64,000 bases of DNA, taken from assembly GCA_905178155.1 (NCBI GenBank), contig CAJINV010000004.1, positions 11,368,542 through 11,432,541 on the forward strand, given 5' to 3'. The stretch comes from Amoebophrya sp. A120. Lineage: Eukaryota > Sar > Dinophyceae > Syndiniales > Amoebophryaceae. Positions 56,110 to 64,000 of the stretch are shown in pieces. Position 1 is the stretch's first letter. Each line of letters opens with the position of its first letter. The notes beneath the pieces were generated by a model, which saw only the letters and a list, made by a program, of their open reading frames with translations, was not told where the DNA came from and searched no databases. The position numbers and the translations under genes are program-made.

Positions 56110-58712
56110 CTATCGGCGCGCTACTTTTGGGGACCGATCACCCCCGTGGCTCTCCTCAGCATTGGACCGTTTCCTAGCGCCCCCAACTGGCGAAGACGCG
56201 CCGCTTTGTTCTTGCCACGCACGCAAACTTTCGCCCGCAGCCCGATCGCTCGGCTGCAGCACCCTGGACCCGCGTGCGTTGGAAGACCGCGGATGGTCCA
56301 GCGAGTCCTGGGACGTGTTCCGCGGAAGCTGCATCTCCGGGCCGTCCTGCGTAGAGGGCAACCCGTTGCGCGACACGCTGTTTTCCAGCACCGCCTGCGG
56401 ATGATCCTGGGCCCCATCCAGCGGATCCTGCTGGCTCACCGACGGAACCGAGCGCCAGCCGAACGGCTTCGCCTGGTACTGCGCCAACAGCGCTTGCATC
56501 CGGCGCACCACGACTTCGCGCTCCGTTTCGCCAAACTCCGGCGCTTTCGGTGGGCAAAACCACAACAGCCGGATCTGGTTCTTCACGTGCGGTTGCCCGC
56601 CACCGTCGCCGCTGGAGTTGGGCTCGAAAGCGGGTTCCACCTTCTTGTCGTACCACGCCAGATACAACCGCGGATCCCGCTCGCCGTTGCCGTTGTGAAA
56701 GACCTCGTCGTTCACGTACAAACAGCTCAACGAACCCTCCTGCAGCGACTCCGTCATGTGGTCTCGGAGGATCTTCTCCGCGCTAGGGGAGAGTTTGTAG
56801 TCAGCCCGATTGAACCGTACACTCCTACTAGTGCCACGCAGGCTCTCAATCCAGGCGTTCCAGTCGATGTTGGGCAAATTCGTCACCAGGAAATCGTGCA
56901 GCTCCCGCTTCACCTCCTCCTTTCTCGCCTTGCTTTGGAAAATCTGCGACCCAAACGCGGATCCCGCAAAGGTAGAGCTGTTAACACTACCTCGTGGCTC
57001 CCACACGTAGCTGCCGACGTCGATCAGGGTCTCCTTCGCGCGTTTTTGCACCACCTGGTCGTGGAACTTGCTAGCTTCGTCATCATCCGCAATCATTTCC
57101 TTCACGAACGAGTCCGTCAACCGCAGGTAGTTGTCGACGCTGAAGTTTTCTTCGGTCAAATCCGAAAAGCGCAGCAGTTTCTGGAAAGCCGCCTTGCTGT
57201 GGGTTTTCAACAGCTGCATCTCCCGCAGCTTGCACCGCTCCATGCGGACCACCACGGGGTGGAGGTACATGCTCTGGTACACGCGACTGCGAAAGTCGAA
57301 CACGGCCGAGTCGCGGTCCTTGGACGGAAAGGCGGCGGTGAGGACGTACGTGTCGCGCCGCCGCTCTCGCGCTTTTTGCTCGATCTGCCGTGGCGTCAGC
57401 TTCGCCTTCATCTTCGCAGCGGTAGTTGTAGAAGCGTTGGGATTCTTGTTAGTATCAATCCGTTGCTCAACATAATTCTCGGAATGATTATTCTCCTCCC
57501 CCTCCTCGTCCCCCTCGCTCCTCGTTCCGCTGGTGGATCCGGGGCACGCGGCCTCCTGGTGCGCCACCACGCGGATCGAACTCTTGACCCGGTTCCAGCA
57601 GATCGGACAGGACACCTTGGCGTGGTAGGTGTCCCGCAGGAAGTAGTCCAGTCTATCCACATCCAACCCGCCCCGCCAGTTGGACAGCAACTCAAACGTC
57701 CAGGCGTACTCGATCGGGCGGGACTGGATGTGCTTGCCCCACTCCTCGTGCAGCCGCCCGGTCCGCAGCGCTTCCTGCAGCTCCTTTTTCCCCGGAACGT
57801 CGATCAGCTCCTGGATGTACAGCAGGTCCTTCTCGTTCCAGTCCAGCACGTATGAGAGTGCACAACTACTCCCTCGCCTCCCCCTCATTTGTATAGCATA
57901 ATCGGCATCACAAGCAATGGCACAAATGTGGCTGTCGCATGACAAATCCACGTACGGACTGGAGTGCGGTTTGGGCATCGAGAACTTGTCATGCGTTTGG
58001 TGCCAAAGAGCAAGCGGGGATTTCTTGGCATTTTGCATGACGAATCAGGGGGACGAGGGGGAGTTATGCACTCTCATAGCACGGGGATCAGCGGCTCGTG
58101 GTCCTCGCAGAACTTCCAATACTCCTCCTTCATCACGTCCTTCACGTCCTCCCAGACCGCCTGCACCAGCAGCTTGGAGGCCGTCTCGTGCGACCAGGTG
58201 GGGTCGTCCCCGTTTTCCCGGCGGAACACCTCGAACATGTGGGAGAACGGGGCGTGCCCCAAATCGTGGCACAGCGCCGCCACGATCAGGCAGATGCGGT
58301 CCTTGTCGTTCAGCCGCAGGTTCTCCCGGACGGCCAGCACCCAGGGGTCCTTGATCTTGCCCTCCTTCACGCGGTTGAACTTGACCAGCGCGGTGAACTG
58401 CTCCTGGTCAAACTCCCGCAGAAACGCGCACATCAGGTACCCCACGCCGATGCTGTGCGCGAACCGGCTGTGCGTCGCGTCCTTGTACACGTACTCCACC
58501 AGGGCGAGCTGCTTGATCTCCCGCAACCGCTGCACTATGCGGTGGTCGATCACGCAGTTGAAAATCAACGGCAGCGCCACCTCGTTGTACACTGCGTCGT
58601 TCGTTGTCCACGAGGACATGTGCCACAGCTGACTCTCCTCCCAACCAGAAGGGAGGGTGGAGATTGAGCCGGCGTCGTCCGCAACTGTTGCCATTTTCTT
58701 GGAATTTTTCAA
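56110..58712 (-). CDS. SAMHD1-like HD-domain phosphohydrolase
   Basis: Exons 58079-58712 and 56110-57850; 789 residues, exact after dropping one duplication copy. HD-domain metal ligands in order: HSRFAHSIGV (His near residues 81-86), AALCHDLGHAPFSH (His149-Asp150) and, after the introner, GGLDVDRLDYFLRDTYH carrying the final Asp. RIVQRLREIKQLALVEYVY matches the dNTPase segment FQRLR..QLG. These are the signatures of dNTP triphosphohydrolases that hydrolyse dNTPs to nucleoside and triphosphate, controlling dNTP pools. A low-complexity insert (SEGDEEGEENNHSE) and a disordered C-terminal tail are lineage-specific. No SAM domain seen. The ATG at 58694 is an alternative start. Confidence 0.9.
57851..58078 (-). 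mobile_element. Introner, family F
   Basis: TATGAGAGTGCACAAC against TATGAGAGTGCATAAC. Exact duplication GCACG (57846-57850, 58079-58083). Removal gives EPLIPVLDWNEKDLLY. Confidence 0.94.
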
Positions 58713-59744
58713 CTACTTTTAAGTTTTTATATACGCGATAAAGTCCCTACGATGGTCCCCCGGGGTTTGATACTTTCGACCTCGTACTATTGGTGAAAAA
58801 ACGAGTAGAGCTAGGAAAGCTGATGATTTAGGATTCAGCAAACCGCGTAAGCATTTGCCTCTTCGATTGTGTTCATGACTGGGCACCTAGTCGTCTTATA
58901 TGTACCTGAAGCCCCGCCCATAGGCTTCAAACATATAACAAGTTGGGACTCAGTACTAGTTATTCCCCCACATAGGGGGTAGTAGCACGTACCACGGGCC
59001 CTGGTTCAGTTTTTTACTTTTGGAAAAATCCTGTAACCGTAGTTTTCAAATCTTTGACAAAACACACAAACGAATACGATTACGTTCACGAATGATAGAA
59101 TTAGGTCTGCTGCACTGCATGGTAGCAGTTACGATCCAGAAATAAGATCTACAGTTGCGGCTTTACATTCAATCTAGACGAATTTTGGTGAGTGTGTGCG
59201 GGTTTATCGCTTTGTAGGAGCTACGTACTCACGAGCACTTGACGACGTTTTTCAAAGCTTTGGCTCCGCAATAGTTCTTGGAAGTCATTAACGTTTTTTG
59301 CGACCTAGTTACTGAAAAACCGATTCAGGAGGATCCAGGAGCGTGCTTGTTCCAGAGTTCACAATCAGCTTCATGCCCTTTTCATCGACCGTGGCTTTTC
59401 ATCGACCGATTTCGTTTCTGAGGTCTTCAGTTCGAATGCTTTTTATTTTGATCCCGCAGCAGGGGCATGGAACACTACTATCTCAAGAGCCAGTGTGGAG
59501 ATTTGTTTAAGCGATAGTGCGAGCGAGCCGACTATTTTGCGGTGCCAGGAGGGGGCTGATTGCTGAGGTGATGTGACAACAGCTCCTTCAATGCAAAAAC
59601 TCCAAATGTTTTAAGTACGTGCCGAAGGTATGTTATCTCGTACTGGAGAAAGAGTATTGCTGTCCCGTTGAGTCTATGCAATTTCATGCCTAGCTGAAGT
59701 CTACCAATTTCCTGGGTTGACCAAGAACTCTACTTACAATCTTA
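58713..59744. other. Intergenic region
   Basis: About 1 kb; no gene or introner recognised. Confidence 0.5.
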
Positions 59745-62700
59745 TCACCTTCCCGAAAACTCGCTCGCCGAAGCCGATGGGTCGGTTACTGCCAAGTCAT
59801 TTGCCGCCTGCCGCAGCACCCGCATTTCCTCGCGCCCCGCCTCGAGCGCGAGGTTCTGCCCCGTCGTGGGCCTCGCCGTGCTGAAACTCCGCGCCGCGTA
59901 GTTGACACTGACGTGACTCGCGTTGCTGACACTCCGCGAACGCGAAGTTACCCCAGCCGCGTTACTGCTATCCGAGTAAAGCTGCTTCGGGTGCTCATCT
60001 TCACCGTCGTCCCCCATGGGTAGCAACTCTTTATTTCTGACAACTCCACTAGCCGAGGCGCTCGTCAGAACATTCGTTGTTGCCGCGGAGTCGCCCCGCG
60101 AAAGCACCACCCTGGCGCTCCGGCTCGCCTGCGAGTACGCGCCCATCGCGGTGTCAGTCGGGTCGCCCAGCCGGCGGAAGGACCCGTCGCTCGGGACTGT
60201 GTAGAGCGAGGAAGCCTCGGTCCGGAACAGAAAGTAGACGACGACCAGGAGAATTCCGAGCACGATGAAGAAGGTCAAGCACCCCAAGCCCAAGCTCGGC
60301 CCGGCGATCAGAATCACCCAGGAGGCCTCTTCCTTGTCCGGCTTCGCCTCGACGGTGTCCACGATCGGTAACCCGGGCGGGATGGTGGACACGGCGTGTT
60401 CGATTTCCATCGGGAATTGAGAATCCACGAACACTTTCTCCGCGGTGGCACTGTCCTGCACGATCAGGTGTTTCTCCATCAACTTCCCGGCAACGGTGCA
60501 CCGCTCCACCGTGAACGCCCGCTCCGAGAGCAGCTCGTGCGGCACGGGCTTGTTTACTGGCGGCGAGCCGGCGCCAGCGGTGCCGTCCACAGTAAAGTAG
60601 TCGCCGCCGGTCTTGCTCATTGATGCGCTAGCGCTGCCCCCACCCAGCAGGAGCACCGCATCTTTATCGGAGGATGCGGCTTCCGGGACCTCCTTGTTCG
60701 GTGAAGGAGCACGACCACCTTCTTCCACCGCGAAGATCGTTTCGTACCACTGCTTCGGATCGAAGGTCGGGGGAAAGAGGCGGCACTTCTGTTTTCTGGT
60801 GTCGTAGGTGAACGCCACGCAGTCCCGCAGGGTGTCCGATTTGCCGCTGTGAAACCACCACTGCGGGTGCCGCGGATTCCACTTGCCCGACACCTTTAAC
60901 CTTTTCCGCAGCGCGGGGCTGCTCTGGTAGGCGTCCAGCCCGACAAAAGACGGACCACACTCGTGCTCCGCCAGGCACTCGCTTAACGACTTGTCGTCCG
61001 TTTCGTTTGCGAACTGCCCCGCATGAAACACCCACGGCTGCACGTTGTCGTTCGCGAGGACCGCCAGCTGCTTGCTGTTGACGATGTCGATGTAGCACTT
61101 CCGGCACTGCAGGACCCGCTTCCGGCGGTCCGCGCACTGCAGCCCGCAGGACTCGGAGAGGCCGAGCGTGCTGTACGACCCGAGTGCGTTGTGCACCTCC
61201 TCGCTGACCGGGTCCGTTTCGTAGCTGCTCCAGTGGAACACCTCGGTTTTGTTGTTTCCGTCACGTTGCGCGTGAGTTACGCTTCGAACCGCGTACTCCA
61301 CGCTGTTGTCCGCGCCGCTCCACTCGCGCACGTGGTCCAGCGCGGAGGCCATCTCAATGTCCACGGCCTGCGAGCAGGGACAGGAGGTGTGGGAGTGTCA
61401 GGTTTGAAATCGTCAAAGTTGAAATAGTTTGCGATGCATAAAATGCAAGCCACAAAGTGCTTGTCTTGCTGAGTAGGCAAGGGAGGCAGATTGTATGCCT
61501 GTTGAGGGGTAGCAGTAGAGCTGCTAAAGTAGCATGACAAAAGGCGTCTTCCTTACCCAAACAGCATGACAAACTGGGTTTCTGCTCTTCCCAAATTTGT
61601 CATGCGCCAGCTGGAAACTGGACACCAACGGGCATCCATTTTATGCATGGCAAATCATTTCAACTTTGTCGATTTCAATCCTGACAGTTCCATATGAGAA
61701 GAAGACGCGGTACTCCACGGGGGACCCGGCCATCTTTTTCAGGCCCTGCTCCACGCAGAACTCCCGCGGGGGCCACGGGTCACTAGCCGTGTAGGTGGTC
61801 GGTGGCGGAGCTTCCGGCTCGGCTGGTCCTTCTTCCTCTTCTTCCTCGTCCCCCGGGCCACTTGCCTGTCCTGCTCCGTCCAGATGACTTACGTCCCCGA
61901 GGTCAGAAGAACGACCCTCACCCGAGGCGCCCAGAAGCACGGGCACATTGCGCCTTCCCTGCAATTTCGCCCGCCAAGCGGCTTGGTTGTCCTCGTCTTC
62001 CGCAGCCTTGAGCAGGTGCAGAGCGTCCTCCTCAACCGGGAGTCCGTGCTTCTCCGCCACCTCCCGCAATTTCGCCAACGCCGCAATCAGCACGCCGCCC
62101 GTTTGCGGCGCCTCCGGGTCGGACTCGGAGGTGGCCTCTTGAAGCAATAGGTACGCCTGCAGAAGCTCCGGGTCCTCCGGCTTGCCCGTCGCGTCGACAG
62201 ACACAGCTACGCCGTCCTTCTCTAAGCCCAATTTCACGCTGCACCACACCTTTTTACTGCTTGATGTTGTCCTTTCATCATCCGGATCCTGTGGTACTTG
62301 CCTTTGGGGAGATTTACCGGTCTCCTCGAACAAGGCGAGCACCTCCTTGCGAACCCGCTTGGGCGAGCCTCTCGCCTCGAAAACGGCTGCAAACAACTGC
62401 GAGACCGTGACTACGGGGGTTGCTTCTCTGTTTAGAATCTCGGCGCAGGACTGGTCCTGCGCCTGCTTTACAACTGCACGATCTAGCGGAGCCGGTGGTA
62501 ACCCCGAAGATGATGAAACTGCGAGGTCTACTGGCACCTCGGCCGCCTCCACCTCATCCTCTGTCGCCATTGCTTTGCTGTTGTCTGCCGCTTCGTCAAC
62601 ATCCGGCGAGAGGGTCGGCTCTGGCACCGCATCTGCCGGCTCATCTCCTTCGCTTCCCGCAGAAACAGCGGTGGTATTTTGATGTTGTGAATTTTGTTGA

Positions 62701-62975
62701 AGCTCTTCTTCCCCTCGACCCAACTGCCGGCGCGACAACTCAGCCAGGGTGGAGAGCGTGCTCGTCGTAAGAGCGGAACTGTCGGCCGCCTTCTCGTTGG
62801 TATTGACGTTCCCGACCGTGGCGCCGCTTTCACTTCTGCTATGCGCCTGTTGTTCCGTGTTGCGCTTGTTCTTCAAGCGCAGCAGGTTCCTCTCCACGTC
62901 AATTTGCACAGCGACTGCGAGTCGCAGGAATGGCAAATGCAGGGGCAAAAATGATCTCTTCCAGGAGTGAGGCAT
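59745..62975 (-). CDS. Type I membrane protein with cysteine-containing ectodomain
   Basis: Exons 61686-62975 and 59745-61367 joined by a GT-AG intron (61368-61685); 970 residues. MPHSWKRSFLPLHLPFLRLA is a probable signal peptide. The first half is acidic and low in complexity, with an alpha-helical region (LLQAYLLLQEA, ALAKLREVAEKHGLPVEEDA). The second half has Cys-containing segments including SLSECLAEHECG and DCVAFTYDTRKQKCRLFPP, which resembles a PAN/apple-type motif, then one membrane helix (WVILIAGPSLGLGCLTFFIV and following) and a serine-rich cytoplasmic tail. Probably a surface receptor; ligand unknown. An upstream ATG at 63131 in the same frame is less likely. Confidence 0.75.
61399..61683 (-). 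mobile_element. Inverted-repeat element filling a GT-AG intron
   Basis: Terminal repeats of about 45 bp beginning CAGGTTTGAAATCGTCAAAG with few mismatches. It contains the TGTCATGC word of introners but lacks TATC ends; flanks TGTCA and TGACA. Here a normal GT donor and AG acceptor are available. Confidence 0.78.
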
Positions 62976-63777
62976 ATTGGAAAAAAAAAGGATTAAACAG
63001 GAAACAAATCGAAACAAAACAAACAGCAGGCAAACAGCACACCGGCTTACTAGAGGCACTTGCAGCTGGGTGCTGATCCAAACTGAAAATGAAAAAGCAA
63101 AGGATGGGTGGGTCAGAATATGAAAGGTCAAGACGATAAACAGGGTTGAAATCTAAATCGAAATTTTTGTGTGACGAAGGTGTTTCCTTTTGTCTAGCCA
63201 AACTGCCCCAAAATTTCTGAGATTGATGATGCGCAAAAAAATGAAGCACGAAGGTCACGAGGACGACACAACATGTGTAGTGCCAAGGAGATCACGATCA
63301 CGGCACGAAACATTTACGAACGACGAAACCGGGACGTCAGATGAACTAGGGTTTCTAAATGCAGCAAGATTTACCTCGCCACCGAGAACGATTCGTACGA
63401 TGTGAGCCGTGCTGCGTGCGACTATTATGCTTGTGGAAACGGCAGTACGAATGGAAAGGACGCGAATACAACGACTGGACGGTTGAAAAGATCTTTCTCG
63501 GATCAGAGAAAGGCGAGAAGAGTAAAGCTAAACTTTGACTAAGCCTCGCGGAGTAACTACCGAGTGGCGTAGCTACTCCATAGTACTGCGAGGTACCGTG
63601 CGTGAAAATGTTTTGAACTTTGTCAAATACAAATTGAAATTTCATGGAGTTGTCCAGTTCAATAGTCAGTGCCTTGAAGCACTTCCTCTGCGCAATAAAA
63701 CTAACATCTTATTCCAGAAGGCGCTCCGCGTAAAACTGAAAAGCCGCTAAACCTCAAATAAACATGAAAATCCTATG
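62976..63777. other. Intergenic region
   Basis: About 800 bp between the GTPase stop and the membrane protein start. Nothing recognised. Confidence 0.5.
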
Positions 63778-64000
63778 TCACGTCTGGCCACAGCATTGTG
63801 CGAGCTGGTTTTGCTGCGAGGGCGCGATCCCCAGAGAAATGCCCGGCCCTTTGGACTCGAAATCTGCGAGCGAGCTTCTTCTGCTCTGGCGGTTATAAAT
63901 CTCCTGCAAGAGCTGCTCGAAAACGTGTTTCACGTTGTAATTGGAAACGGAGCTCGCTTCTGCGAAGAGTAAGTCGTGCTGCCGTGCCCACTCCGCCGCA
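63778..64000 (-). CDS. Rab-like small GTPase, C-terminal fragment (5' end outside window)
   Basis: The minus frame from the right edge reads AAEWARQHDLLFAEASSVSN YNVKHVFEQLL, then QEIYNRQ, a hydrophilic tail and ...AQCCGQT with a TGA at 63778-63780. This matches the end of a Rab GTPase: the G5-type F.EASS/ETSA box, the NV..vF..L...I helix, the variable tail and a terminal CC prenylation-type motif, though two residues more than the usual CCxx follow. A vesicle-traffic regulator; subtype not assignable. No introner in the visible part. Confidence 0.82.
   Translation of the reverse strand, partial: AAEWARQHDLLFAEASSVSNYNVKHVFEQLLQEIYNRQSRRSSLADFESKGPGISLGIAPSQQNQLAQCCGQT

Noticed and set aside
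56092-57855. 587-codon plus-strand frame
   Set aside because: Antisense to the HD-domain gene, whose motifs are unambiguous.
6219-58078. Introners read as a CRISPR array or satellite
   Set aside because: Copies are dispersed, lie in coding genes, have inverted termini and target duplications, and lack regular spacers.

Overview
The window reads as nuclear DNA of an alveolate, most likely of the dinoflagellate lineage. The best fit I know is a Syndiniales parasite such as Amoebophrya, whose genome is reported to carry invasive introner elements and non-canonical introns. That placement is inference from gene architecture, not from a marker gene. All twelve host genes I can support lie on the minus strand, a one-directional array of the kind known in dinoflagellates. 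No rRNA, tRNA or CRISPR was seen.

Layout, left to right. 1-6218: a Ty1/copia LTR retrotransposon (minus) sitting inside an intron-like element. 6278-17601: gene 2, a very large secreted cysteine-repeat protein that runs off the left edge. 18001-30276: gene 1, a second large secreted cysteine-rich protein of about 1870 residues in 23 exons. 32599-37645: gene 3, a secreted protein of about 340 residues. 38626-40707: a single-exon glycosyltransferase-like protein with a C-terminal zinc knuckle. 41432-43307: a CHORD-domain protein. 45145-47334: an acidic WG-motif-rich protein. 48327-49797: a two-helix membrane protein. 50977-54805: a complete Cys-loop (pentameric) ligand-gated channel. 56110-58712: a SAMHD1-like HD phosphohydrolase. 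59745-62975: a type I membrane protein. 63778-64000: the C-terminus of a Rab-like GTPase.

The main system is a set of intron-forming mobile elements (introners). I delimited 49 complete copies and one cut by the copia insertion, in at least six sequence families. Nearly all begin TATC or TATG and end GATA or CATA, have terminal inverted repeats, carry the short word TGTCATGC or GCATGACA again and again inside, and are flanked by a 5-bp target-site duplication (28 exact, 11 with one mismatch, 10 more diverged, by my reading). Removing the element plus one copy of the 5-bp duplication restores the reading frame at every junction I tested: 22 junctions in gene 1, 10 in gene 2, 9 in gene 3, and those in the channel and HD proteins, where family conservation proves the frame. 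The duplications share no fixed GT or AG, so excision cannot follow the ordinary splice-site rule, although five ordinary GT-AG introns occur in the same genes.

Other mobile DNA includes an introner nested inside an introner (own 5-bp duplication), two roughly 0.95-kb insertions flanked by unusually long direct repeats (38 and about 95 bp), one of which duplicates a 3' splice site, and a 486-bp terminal-inverted-repeat element with a 9-bp duplication, a 62-bp perfect palindrome and telomere-like repeats. Exon coordinates given in the entries include both copies of each 5-bp duplication; one copy must be dropped per junction.
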